Source: Bombyx mori (Eukaryota > Arthropoda > Insecta > Lepidoptera > Bombycidae). Taken from it: a stretch of DNA of 64,000 nt. The notes under the pieces were generated by a model. It searched no databases, was not told where the DNA came from, and worked only from the letters and a program-made list of their open reading frames with translations. The stretch's first letter is position 1; each line of letters begins with the position of its first letter. This document shows, piece after piece, positions 21,371 to 32,314 of this stretch. The DNA lies in contig NC_085128.1 of the NCBI RefSeq assembly GCF_030269925.1, positions 808,501-872,500 of the forward strand. The letters are read 5' to 3'. The position numbers and the translations under genes were made by a program.

Positions 21371-22324
21371 CCTACAGCAATGATACTGATTGACGACCAC
21401 GACCGCTCGGACAAGAATGATACGACAAAGAAAAGGAAATGGAGACCTAAACAGGGGCTTGTATTCAAATGTATACATATGCACATGCATACAACAAAAT
21501 ATTTATTCCTAACCATATCCCCTTGAGGCTTTGGCTTAGTAAAAGCTTGTTATAGTGTTTCATGCTTAAATTTTTATGGCAGCTTTTACTTCAAATTTCA
21601 CATGAAACTAGTTCGTTTTTAATTATGTATCATGTACCCTCCTTGTCCTCCCTGAGTCGCATTCCTCCTGTCTGAGGATCGAGACCATATCCTCCCATTA
21701 TCCTTCTCTAGATGATGTTTCGCCGCCTTCCTCTGTTCTCGACGGTGTGTATGGCATCCTAGACTGTGGTATCCAGAGTGATGCTGATTTAGGGATCAGC
21801 GCATTGGATTGCGGCGACGAGATCTTTTGCCTGCAATCTTGGCAGCTACCATCAATTTATCAAGATTGTCAATGCTCTTTCTAGCAATTTGACCAAAGAA
21901 TTGAAATATTCTCTTCAGCCAGATGATAAAGAGCCTGGTTTGGATATTGAGCATGTACCCATATCTAATCTAAATGAGTGCAGTAAGATGGCGCAGGGAG
22001 AGATATCGGGACATCGTGAGACGTGTCAAGTATGCCCCCTTCAACACTATATGATCACAACCACACGAGACACATATATAAAACATAACATGTATGTAAT
22101 GTAAGATAATACAGTGATCTAATTAATTATGAAAATCCATTTAACGTAATTTCTATGCCTTCGGTAATAATTTAACGTCTGAGTTAAACACGCTCACTCA
22201 TTGTAAATGCTTACTTAGGTATATTGACGAATAAAACACTAGGCTTTTGTAAAATTTGTCACAATATTTTCTACAATAAATGAAAACATATAGCCATTCA
22301 AACTGGGTTGCTTGAACATTTTTT
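21371..22324. other. Mixed debris; no gene seen
   Basis: The 21630-22030 part has a moderate GC content and broken frames (a decayed retroelement is likely), but no motif allowed a call. Confidence 0.3.
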
Positions 22325-22590
22325 TGCTAGTAACCTCGATGACCATGCTAGCTTAAAAAAATGTGTAGGCGACCTCACGAGGCTCAGCCTGGCGACTTTG
22401 CTAACATTAGCCCTAGCAAGGGCAGTGCCTCGCTGAATCTAACACCGGATCGGAATTGCGACCCACTGAGAATATCAGGCGAGAAACTCAGTGGGTTGTG
22501 TCTGTGTGTTCGTTTTTTTTACGAACCCTTCGTTGTATTCCAATGGTTCGACAAGAATGGCAGCCAGTGCTTGGGCTGCCCAAAAACGTC
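22325..22590 (+). repeat. Jockey-derived repeat
   Basis: gtaacctcgatgaccatgct, then ctcacgaggctcagcctggc, then gcagtgcctcgctgaatcta, and caggcgagaaactcagtggg, the same family as 19322. Confidence 0.65.
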
Positions 22591-22715
22591 ATCGTAGCTT
22601 AAAGAATAAGATGCCCGGTGCGTTCGTATCTAGCGATGCAACGGTGTTGGAATCCCACAGACAGTTACCAATTTTTCTAAATACGTACTAAACAATTGTT
22701 CACAATTGACTTCCT
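22591..22715 (+). repeat. Bm1-type SINE head
   Basis: The tRNA-like head (gtagcttaaagaataaga, gtgttggaatcccac) is followed by ttaccaatttttctaaatac and gttcacaattgacttcc, after which the match ends. Confidence 0.6.
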
Positions 22716-23077
22716 CATGACCGATAAAAATGTACAGTATTATACAGCCGAGAATTATTCTGCTCATTTTGCTGAACATTAAGATTATACAGAAGTTTAT
22801 AGCTCAGATGAATGAGCATTTTACCCTCATTAAACATACATAATACTTTTCCCGAAATACAGATAAGAACTCCCGAAGTAGGACAGCAAAAGGGTTCATA
22901 CTTGTTATTTACACATAATTTAACAAACAGACAAATCAAGAATCATTCAGTGAATGACTCATAAAACTTTCTTATTTTACATTGTTCTCGAATTTGTAAT
23001 TCTTTCTAGTTTTAAAAGGTATAATTTTGCCAAAGGCATTGTTAAAATAAGTTTTAGGCGTTTGCATTATTTAATAC

Positions 23078-23130
23078 TAGCGACCCGCCCTCACTTTGCT
23101 TTGGGAACTGTAATTGATTTTATTGAATTT
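23078..23130 (-). repeat. Helitron 3'-end fragment
   Basis: actagcgacccgccctcact equals the end of the Helitron at 18716 with small changes. The 5' end is missing. Confidence 0.5.
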
Positions 23131-23216
23131 TCTATCTTAATTTTTATTAATATCGTGCACTTGGATGTTTATAGTTTCAATTTATATTTGTGCAAATGAT
23201 GTAATGTTTTTTTTAT

Positions 23217-24942
23217 GATTGAAAGTTTACTGGTGGCCCGAAGGCCTTTCCAGTTTCACCAGGACAGGTGGGCGAGCAAAGGCTCAGCCAAGAGGGGTGG
23301 GATTTGCTAACAACTGCCCGAGCGCCTCCGAAGGAGACCTAACAACTCAAGAGCAATTGTTTCGCGAATGAATCTACTACCGGATCGGAATCGCGACCCG
23401 CTGAGAAGATCCGGCGAGAAACTCAGCGGGCTGATGCATGGGTTAGGTTGCACGTCGACCTCTTTGTCGAGTTCGACGAGTACGGTTACCGGGGTCCCAA
23501 AGCCTGCCCCTAGTATTAGAGCTGAAGGCATCTAATGCAAAGGTTATTGGATCTGATGGATCCGTAAGAACGTGTCTAGGGCGTCGACGGTGACTGGCTC
23601 CTGCATGATCAGGATTCGGGGAGTAGTCAGCGGCGGCAACGATAAGGCGATTATCATGACGCATAGCCTTATCGAAGTATCGTTCCGACGCTGACTTCAT
23701 GTATTTCCGAATTGATTCGAGGCCCAGGTCGTCGTGTAGGTCAACGTTCCTCACGAACCACGGAGCCCCGACAGCTAACCTGCAAAAGCGGGATTGTAGG
23801 GATTGGAGGGTGTCTATGTGTATGCGGGCCGCGTGAGCGAACACGACACTCGCGTAAGTCATGACGGGCCTTATGCAAGTTTTGTAAAGTGTCACCTTGT
23901 TCCGAAGGGACATTTTACTCCGCTTACAGATCATGGGGTAGAGTCTACCGAGAATAAACGCGGCACGGTCACGGACTGATTTTATATGCGGGCGGAATGT
24001 CATCGATGCATCCAGGGTAACGCCCAGGTACTTGACCTTCCTGGCCCAGGGTATCGTTTGTCTAAAGAGAGTAATCGGGGGTGTGAGATTCCTCCTCCTA
24101 ATCCGGGAGGAAATCCGTGTGGAGCTTCCCCTCTGAAATAGCACCGCAGTACTTTTCGCTGGGTTGATGTCTATGCGCCATTTTCGGAACCACTGTCCTA
24201 GGGCTAGGGCTGCGCTCTGAAGCTTCTTCGCGATTAGGGACTTATTTCTACTAGAATAGTAAACAGTCGTGTCGTCGGCGAATAAAGCTAAATGGGTCGG
24301 CGGCGACCGGGGAATATCGTTGACGAATAAGCTAAATAGGAGGGGTGAGAGGACAGAGCCTTGCGGGACTCCAGCTGTGAGAGGTCGTGGGGAGGAGCGG
24401 GTTCCCTCGACTCGATATCGAAAAGAGCGGTTCGACAAGAAGTCCCGTATGATGAGCACGAGACTATCCGGCACGCCCATGTTGAATAGTTTGAAAATCA
24501 AACCATTGTGCCAGACTTTGTCGAACGCTTTTGCGACGTCGAAGAAGAGAGCTCCCGTGTATAACGGTTTTGGTCGATTAAGCCCCACAAGAATGTGCTC
24601 CGTGAGGCGGTGCACCTGTTGAACGCATGAGTGATTTGTACGGAATCCGAATTGTTCATCGATAAGAATGCCCTTGGATGAGACGAAGTCTCTGAGGCGT
24701 TTGTAGAGCAGACGCTCATACAGTTTGCCTAGAGACATGAGGAGGCTAATCGGGCGGTAGCTCGTCGGATCATTTTTTGGTTTACCGGGTTTATGTATGC
24801 CGATAACGTCCGCTTCTTTCCACACCGCGGGAAAGATACAGTTCGCCATAGCGGCATTGAAAATAGATGCCAACATCACGATGAGTTGGACGGGTAGAAG
24901 TTTAATAACGCGGTTAGATATACCGTCGGAACCGGGATGATG
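23217..24942 (-). pseudogene. Jockey LINE (BMC1/L1Bm-like), 5'-truncated with open RT frame
   Basis: A continuous minus-strand frame from 24942 to 23443 (about 500 codons) covers the reverse transcriptase. It reads HHPGSDGISNRV, then SYRPISLLMSLGKLYERLL, EQFGFRTNHSC, FFDVAKAFDKVWHNGL, AGVPQGSVLSPLLFSLFVND and LALFADDTTVYY with the catalytic FADD. The Jockey-type C-terminus follows (RPVMTYASVVFAHAA, RRRPRHVL). A 3' tail of about 220 bp ends ttcaatcataaaa at 23217. The endonuclease and ORF1 are absent, which is typical 5' truncation; the remaining frame carries no stop, so the insertion is fairly recent. Smaller tails of this family lie at 1690-2798 and 14550. Confidence 0.85.
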
Positions 24943-25802
24943 TAATGTAAAGACAAAGTCTATCTACTTCAATTAACAGAGATGCGGTAAAAGTATTTAT
25001 ATATTTCGTTAGAGCTTTAATTTGTTACTGCCAAATGTGCGTTACAAATAAATTATCAATTTTTATTGTATCTTACATAATAGATAGATGTCGCAGACTT
25101 TTTTGTAGGACTATTTAGGATAAACACTTCGAACAATAAAAACATCTAACTTTAACGGTGTTTTCGGCGCACTCCAGAATAGCACCCAGATAGCAGAAAT
25201 TTTCCTACTTACTTGACACTTCTCATTATAACTGTTTTGGATAATTCGCACGATACCTTTTTAAATTATAGCCCGTGTTAATCTGATGTGTAAGCTATAT
25301 TGTTGTAAAGTTTCATCAAAATTCCTCCAGTAGTTTTTGCGCGAAAGATTAAGAAACATATATCCATACATTCTTACAAATTTTCGCGCTTATAATATTA
25401 GTTGGATGATATAAAAATTCAGTGCTTTTCTTTCAAATTTTCTTCGAATGCTAAGAAAGATGCCCTTGATGGTCAACCATATCTGTCACCAATGAAGACA
25501 GTAAAATCGTAATTATACGCTTATTCTAAGTGGTCGGAGTACATACACATCACAGCATAAGCTCTGATTGGGATCAAAGTTCCAATTATATTGAACCTTG
25601 TCTGACTTGGAATTTAATCAGGAAAATATTTTACAATCAGCATCGAAGAAAATAAAAAAACTCTCATTTCACAAATTTCCGAAGGGGTATCTTGTGTTTC
25701 CACACAAAAAAATGAGTCTCCATGTAATGAGCCAAATATGTAGTCATGTGTGACTCTCGAGTATATATTATATTATAATCTTGTAGGCGTGAACTGAAAT
25801 TG
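24943..25802. other. AT-rich DNA with a Helitron-like trace
   Basis: The tract at about 25310-25400 (agtttcatcaaaattcctcc, agtagtttttgcgcgaaaga, ttataatattagttggat) resembles Helitron-type repeats. No gene was seen. Confidence 0.4.
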
Positions 25803-26190
25803 TTAAGCTATTGCATAGATTTTATCGCGGAGCTTGAGCGCGGCGACTGAATCAAGAAATTCCGTAACAAAACTAACCTGACACCCCACTACGCCTACTA
25901 TGTAGCTCGGGTTCAACACATTCACACGTTGCGCTTGTGTAGTGTTTGTGAATAAGCGCGCGGCGTGACGTCGCACTGCCGCATGCACATCATGAAAAGT
26001 CTACCCATCTCTCCCTCGCGCGGTCTAGACTATGAGTCCGAAGGGGACAGTTAATGTTTTTCTTTTGTTAATGTTTATAAATATAGCGTGGTCTTATTTT
26101 ATAGTTGTTTTAATTTTAAATTATTATTGTCGATTTATAATTGCATAGGTTGATAAAAAATGCTATGCAATAATAGCTTTACCGCGGCAG
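25803..26190. repeat. Possible inverted-repeat element
   Basis: aagctattgcatagatttta at about 25804 is mirrored by aagctattattgcatagcat read on the minus strand from about 26178. Between them lies a GC-rich block (25840-26045) with an open minus-strand frame of 61 codons that looks incidental. Ends and target duplication are unclear. Confidence 0.4.
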
Positions 26191-26639
26191 TCTCCGAGTG
26201 CCACACGTGTTTTTTTTTAACCCATAGAAATGACAATCTGAATAGCTTGAAACGTGGGACCCAAGTCTTATTTGATTGTATAGCCGCTATCGCAAACTTT
26301 AAATTACCGAAAACATAATAAATAGATGAAACGATGATGCGTACGTGCTCAGAATACGTCCTATTTGCAATATACCTATAAATTGCTACTTAAAATTGCT
26401 GAGACAAGCCGATAGAGAGTCATGACAAAATTGTACGACTTCCGATTTTTCCATTTGGCCACTTAGCCTCACCACCTAAGACCGTTACAGAGGAACTGAC
26501 CTTTCTAGAAAAGAATTTAATAAAGACGTGTATTTCCCCACAAGGCCGGCGTTGGTATTGAATTAAGTATTCAAAGAGGTTCAATAAATCCTTACATTCC
26601 TTTTTAGAAGCAAAAAACTTTTTATTTTCCTACCTATGC
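26191..26639. other. No gene seen
   Basis: AT-rich, without recognised features. Confidence 0.4.
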
Positions 26640-26825
26640 TGATAGCCTTGAGAGGCTATTTCAGCTTAGCCCTATCATGTAGTTGAGCTCATGGGGCTCA
26701 AACCGGAGTGCTGCTAACACTGGCCCTAGCAAGAGCAGTGCTTCGCAAAATCTACCACCGGATCGGAAACGCCACCCAATGAGAAGATCCGGCGAGAAAC
26801 TCAGTGGGCTGAGTTGTGACGATTT
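26640..26825 (+). repeat. Jockey-derived repeat
   Basis: gatagccttgagaggctatt, then gcagtgcttcgcaaaatcta, gaagatccggcgagaaactc, ending in agtgggctga. Confidence 0.7.
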
Positions 26826-27660
26826 ATCTCGAAGACTATTTAATTTATTTGTACTTAAAGGCACTCTGAAAAAGAAGTCTCCTAAATTAGCGCGCACGCG
26901 ATTTATAAATTATTTTTAGGAGCACTCCATTTGTTAAGCTTATCTTTTCACTGTTATTAAATTCTATCTACTCGATGTTGCGTGAACTTCAAAAGATTTC
27001 TTTGTCATATTCAAATATGTGTGAGTGCGGGAAGACGAGCGCTCTGAAATTTTTTTTTTTTATCTGGCTTATCGTCCATTTTTGAAATAGATAAAGAGGG
27101 GCAATTCCATTATTTGCCATTTAGTTCCATTTAGTTAACCACTCTTTCTATGTAATGTTATAGAAAGAACCATGACAGTCTATTTATATACCTAACAGCG
27201 TTAATGTGATAGTGACTCAGTAGAACCCACACACTATGTTCCGAGGATTGACGTAGGGAACAAAAATAATAGTTTTTGAATGTGGGCGTACTGAGGTATA
27301 CATATAAAATCAGTTTTCGATGCTTTTGGAAATGTCGTCTGTTCCGTTGAGTATTTGATAGCAGAATCAAAGCTAGGACTGGATCGTGAGTTTTTTTTAA
27401 AGAAACTGAGTATTGTTTGGTATATGACATTTGAGCTAACTTTCGATTAGTATTTAATTATACACAAGCCATTTATGAACGTGCTATCACGGCGCTTATT
27501 GACATTATTATATCAGCTTCTCGTGCTCTGTTTGGTGACATATCAGCTATTTGACGTTTTGATTTCAGTGTAATGATTTTTGCAAAATATATTTTTGTAT
27601 TTTCAACATTTTCTCAAATTGCTATATTTTATTAACTCTTTATTCTTATGCCGTCACACT
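26826..27660. other. No gene seen
   Basis: AT-rich. The 90-codon minus-strand frame at 27158-27430 has no recognisable motif and no splice context. Confidence 0.4.
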
Positions 27661-27885
27661 GACAATCGGTGACAATCGGTGGGGCACCAAAAGTACTGGA
27701 GTGGAGACCTCGAACTGGACTTCGTAACGTGGGCAGCCAACGAGGTGGACCTGGTCAATGTGGTTGGCAGAGACTGGATGAGAAAGGCAAGAGACCGAAA
27801 AGAATGGGATTCATTCGAAGAGACCTACACTCAGCATTGGGTGGAGACGGGTTGAAGAAGAGAGAAATATATCTTTATTAAAACA
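27661..27885 (+). pseudogene. RTE-clade LINE 3' end
   Basis: VLEWRPRTGLRNVG corresponds to the LEWRPRTGKRSVGRPPTRW block at 17106-18371. A frameshift follows, and the end AGRDWMRKARDRKEWDSF can be read in another frame. Confidence 0.6.
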
Positions 27886-28154
27886 GCTTGCTATTAATAT
27901 ATTCCTGCTTTTTAGTCGATTCACAAATAGCCTTCATTACATTCAATGCTATGGTAAATGTTGACTAAGGAAACGTCTTAGTAAAAATTTATTCGCTGAG
28001 CTAGCAGATTTGAATAGACTCAAATTCCACTTTAAATGACATCTGATTACAGCCCTGCCTTATTGGAAAGTATTGTACATGTGTTATGAAATAGCTTTGT
28101 TCTATATACACATATATACATTCTTGGATCTGTAAACTGTTAGTTAATAGTATT

Positions 28155-28325
28155 TTTTTGTCGTTTGACAGATGGCGTGTAAAAGAAAATCGCTGAGTCA
28201 CATTGGATAGTAGTGGTAACGGACTGGCAGCACTGGAGATCCATTGGAGAGCCCTATGTTCAGCAATGCTCAACTATATGTGGAAAGAGAGATAGAGTGT
28301 AAAAGAAATGAACTTGGGCCAAAAA
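28155..28325 (+). pseudogene. Degenerate RTE-clade LINE 3' end
   Basis: In broken frames the sequence reads like the WKSIGEAYVQQW end of RTE ORF2 (ctggagatccattggagagc, then tatgttcagcaatgc). Confidence 0.5.
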
Positions 28326-28439
28326 ATGACATTTTAAAATGTATTTAGGTTTTCGGCGGACCTGATGTTAATCGGAGCCCATGGACATAACGACCTGAAT
28401 ATTATTGCCAGCATGATGATTCCTGAATGTTATTGTCAG

Positions 28440-28830
28440 CCAGCAAGTCGTCGTCGCCAAAAGGATAAAACGTCCGGTGCAATCGTATCGAGCGGTGCAA
28501 CAGTATTCGAATTCCGAAGGCGGGTACCAATTTTTCTAATGAAATACGTACTTAGCAAATGTTCACGATTGACTTCCACGGTGAAAGAACAACATCGTGT
28601 AATAAAAACCAAACCTGCAAAATTATAATTTGCGTAATTACTGGTGGTAGCACCTCTTTTGAGTCCGCACGGGTAGGTACCACCTCCCCGCCTATTTCTG
28701 CCGTGAAGCAGTAATGTGTTTCGGTTTGAAGGGTGGGGCAGCCATTGCAGCGTTTTCGCTGTACTGAGACCTCAGAACTCATATCTCAAGGAAGTGGCGG
28801 AACTTACGTTGTAGATGTCTTATGCGAGGT
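28440..28830 (+). repeat. Bm1-type SINE with head, 3'-truncated
   Basis: The head (gtcgccaaaaggataaaacg) carries a near-intact B box (attcgaattccg). The body is present to gttgtagatgtct at 28820, where a different sequence joins. Confidence 0.75.
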
Positions 28831-28945
28831 TCGGACGTGGGTTGTTGAGTGACAGGAGGTTTTAGATAGTTCGACTTCGACATGCCCCGCCCTCCGTCCT
28901 CGGGGAGGGCGGAAGTCCGGCGATTTCATCCTAACAAAAAAGAAA
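28831..28945 (+). repeat. LINE-type 3' UTR remnant with GC-rich hairpin and poly(A)
   Basis: ttgttgagtgacaggagg is followed by the stem ccgccctcc..ggagggcgg and catcctaacaaaaaagaaaa. The layout is that of an R1-like LINE end joined directly to the broken SINE. Confidence 0.45.
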
Positions 28946-29274
28946 AATATGATTTCGCACACAACACATTCGTAACGTTGCTGTGATTTATCAGCGTCAA
29001 AATAACAATTCTAACTGGTTACTAAATATGAGCACTGTTTATTTACTGTTGTGTTGTAGGTAAGTCATTTGAGGTCTACGTGGCTCAAATGAAAAGACGC
29101 CCGATGTATGTACGACTTGTTTCTATCTATACGATTATGGCAGTGTTAAAAAAATGCTGATGTAAAGTGGTGCTAATTTATCTACCTATATAATGGCTTC
29201 CACGAAAATGGAATAAAAATAACATTTAAAAATAAATACTTTATTTACAAATATCATCGTGTTATAAAAATATT
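28946..29274. other. No gene seen
   Basis: AT-rich, with no recognised feature. Confidence 0.4.
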
Positions 29275-29500
29275 ATACCACTGGTAGTCTTGCGAACCAA
29301 CAGGGTTAGGTGAAACCACCCTTTCTATTTCAGCAGTCAAGCAGCAATAAATACATTCCAGTTTAAAAGGTGGAATCCAAATGACACATAGTCCTGTTGT
29401 CTCATGGTGGGTGACATTATATAGTAATATCTATTGACTCCGGAAACCGCTAATACTAGGTGAAAAGTGGGCTCGGTCAGCCTAAGCAGTAAAAAACGTT
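29275..29500 (+). repeat. Degenerate Bm1-type SINE
   Basis: ccactggtagtcttgcgaac through ctcatggtgggtgacatta and agcctaagcagtaaaaa keep the SINE order at low identity. Confidence 0.5.
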
Positions 29501-29664
29501 TTAAAATAACACAGTAAGTCACTCACAGTCACGTGATACCAAATTAGGATTCCCTGCATTATGGAAACCAAGGACTGATTCTATAATATTATTATATATT
29601 TAGGAAACACGATTGTAAAAATAAGTTAGAGGGGTACAGCGCCTATAAATAGCAACGCCTTCGC

Positions 29665-29860
29665 CCGAAACATTAGCCCACTGAGTTTCTCGTCGGATCT
29701 TCTCAGTGGGTCGCGTTTCCGATCCGGTGGTAGATTCTGCGAAGCACGGCTCTTAGTAGGGTTCGTATTAGCAAACAACGTCAGGCTTGAGCCCCGTGAG
29801 CTCATCTACTCACCCGGTGACGTTGATATAGTCTCTCTAGACCATCAGCTTGAGTGGGGG
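29665..29860 (-). repeat. Jockey-derived repeat
   Basis: cccactgagtttctcgtcgg, then cgcgtttccgatccggtggt, then gagccccgtgagctcatcta. Confidence 0.7.
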
Positions 29861-29989
29861 GAAAAAAACAAAACATTCATTCATTTGGCGGTCCGTGAGG
29901 GGGAAGGTAGTCGTGGGCATGGCTTGCGTTGGTCATTGTTTTCAAGTCCCTTTAAATGTGTGTTTAAAGCCAAGAGAATACCAAAGTGT

Positions 29990-30215
29990 TTATTCTTTAA
30001 TCTAGTTGTTTGGTGATTTAATACAGTGTCTATATTGAATTAGAGTTTGAGAATCAGAAATTTTGTAGCGATTAAATTGTAACTTTTTTAAATGGTTTTT
30101 CTTCTGAATCCAAAAAATATATTCCATAAACCTGTTCATCTCACGAACGTTAGCCCGATGCGGGAACAGAACCCACGACCCTCGGCGCAACAATCCACGG
30201 CGCTAACTACCGCAT
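29990..30215 (-). repeat. tRNA-derived SINE of a third family
   Basis: The minus strand starts gatgcggtagttagcgccgt (A-box region) and has gtgggttctgttcccgc as a decayed B box. A body of about 170 bp with an A/T-rich end follows. The head resembles a tRNA but is not a functional one. Confidence 0.6.
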
Positions 30216-30943
30216 CAGTGATTCTAACAATATTTCCAAGACTGTTATCAAGTAAAAGTTATAATTATAAACATTTGAAAAGTGAATAATTTCGTATCTA
30301 ATTCCAGGCGATGACCGACGATTTTCACGGCACGCGAAAGTTTGACGTGACGACGTGTCGTTGCTCGGAAAATGATAAATTGAAAAATGAACACGTTTTT
30401 TTTTTCGGTTGAATTCGACAGGCGAGCGAGGCTTCCGTGTTTTATCGCTACCAGAATTGATTAATTTGATGGAGGACTTACGTACTTACGTACGGTCAGG
30501 AAGTTGTAAAATTAAACTCGACAGATTTCGAAAGGAAATGAGCTTTAGTTTACGTTTTAAGAGCAAAAAAAATCTTCCTTTATTAAGTTCCGTAAAATAT
30601 AAATGATAATAATAATATTTAACGGCATCCGGTGGTGGGTGGTGGAACGTCGGGACCACATCAGAGCTTGGGGTACGCTTTTGAGATGTCCTTTCTATTG
30701 TCTTAGAAATTGTTAGTGGAGCCACTGACTATGGTTTCAGGGAGGTAGCGGGGGATGTTGAATTCCAATGGGCGTATTTTCATTATGTTATTCTCTTTGA
30801 TCTAGGAATGCTTCACAGAGTCGACTGTAATTATGAAATCAATTGGTGATTGAATCTTGATGAAAATATGGACTTTAGACTATCCAATTTGCCGTTGTAT
30901 TTACTAAAAACAAGCTCTCCGCTCGCAACTTCGCTCGTACTAC
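30216..30943. other. No gene seen
   Basis: Mixed AT-rich sequence. A short GC-rich stretch at 30620-30670 has no coding features. Confidence 0.4.
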
Positions 30944-31935
30944 TAGTCTAGTCAACAAGTTCAAAAACGTGTTAAATAGACATAAAGCTCCTAAAAATAT
31001 GTACGATAGCTCATTGGATGCGGAATGATGTCTACAAAAATGTTTTTTAAGGGCTTATTAGCACATAAAAAATTGCGATTGTTATAAACAAAATAAGATT
31101 TAAAAAAAAAGGAATTTGGTTTTTCCTTAATAATTTCTAAAATAATGATATTTAAGGAATTTTGAAAAAAGATCCTGAAAGAGGAGGAAATTTCCAATAA
31201 AAAAATCCTAACTCCCGGAATTCTATCTCTATTATTTATAAATTTTTTTAACGCTGAAAATAGCGCTCCGCGAGATCGTTACGGCATAGGCGCACCGTCT
31301 AAAAAGCCGGTATATCACCTAAAATAATTTTTTTATAGTATTAAATAACAATTTAAAAATTTGAATAAATTATGGTGTAATTTAAACACTTGAACGAAAA
31401 AAACCTCGGTGAAAAAAAAATTTTATGTCGATTTTTCAAAAATTTACACCATTGTTAATTAACTACCTTTTTTCCAATCTCTGTTTTTATAAATTACGGT
31501 ATAAAAGTTTCAATAATTCATCTATAATTTTTTCCCTTCGTGGAGCTGTTATCATTTAAGTACCTAATAAAGAAATGCAAAAAAAATTTTTTAATCTTTA
31601 TTATTTTGATAATTAATTTTTTTTTATTTACAAAAAATTAAATTTTTAAAAAATGTTATGAAAAATAGTTTTTTTCCGTAATATCTTAATATTGCTGTTT
31701 TTTGCATCTACCATAGGTATTAATTAACATTTTAAAAAATAAATTACGCTATTTGTTAAAAATTGTTTATAAACAAAAAGCTATTTTGGGATTTTTTTAA
31801 AAAAAAAAATTTACCGTCTTATTGTACAGGAGAAATAATGATTTTTAAAAAAAAAAATTTTCTTAAGTAAATATTTTAATTGTTTAAAATCGTTTTTTTC
31901 ATATTTCAATTGTTTAAATAATTAGTTAAGAAATA
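30944..31935 (+). repeat. Left arm of the long inverted repeat
   Basis: It is the inverse of 37854-38849 over nearly its whole length. Only scattered differences are visible, for example gagatcgtt here against gaggtcgtt in the inverted right arm. Each arm contains an identical 68-codon open frame (30991-31197 here). The frame is AT-driven, lacks motifs and may be incidental. Confidence 0.85.
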
Positions 31936-32314
31936 AATGAAAACTGATCGATAGCAGAATGTAAATGAGGTAAGTATAAATTAAAACTAGTGTATTATTT
32001 AAACAAAATTATATAATATTTCTATGATTTATACGTAATTAGAAAGATATTTTATCATAGAACAAAAAAGTTTTTGGGTCCGTAGCTGTATCTATATTAT
32101 TCAACAAATTATAAGCTATGAAATTTCAAAAACTATCAAAAAAAAAATATTTTTTATAAACAAATGCTTATAACTGATAAACAATACAGGATCAATTTTG
32201 AATTTATTTTAAAGATAAATAAATCCTTTATAAAAATGACCTGAGTGTCCTTTACCGTATCTCTTATAGTTTAAAAGTTATAACAATTTATAACGACAAA
32301 CGGCTGTAATTTCA

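Noticed and set aside
30140..30215. A second tRNA-like sequence
   Set aside because: The B box is decayed and the sequence continues into a repeat body; it was called as a SINE.
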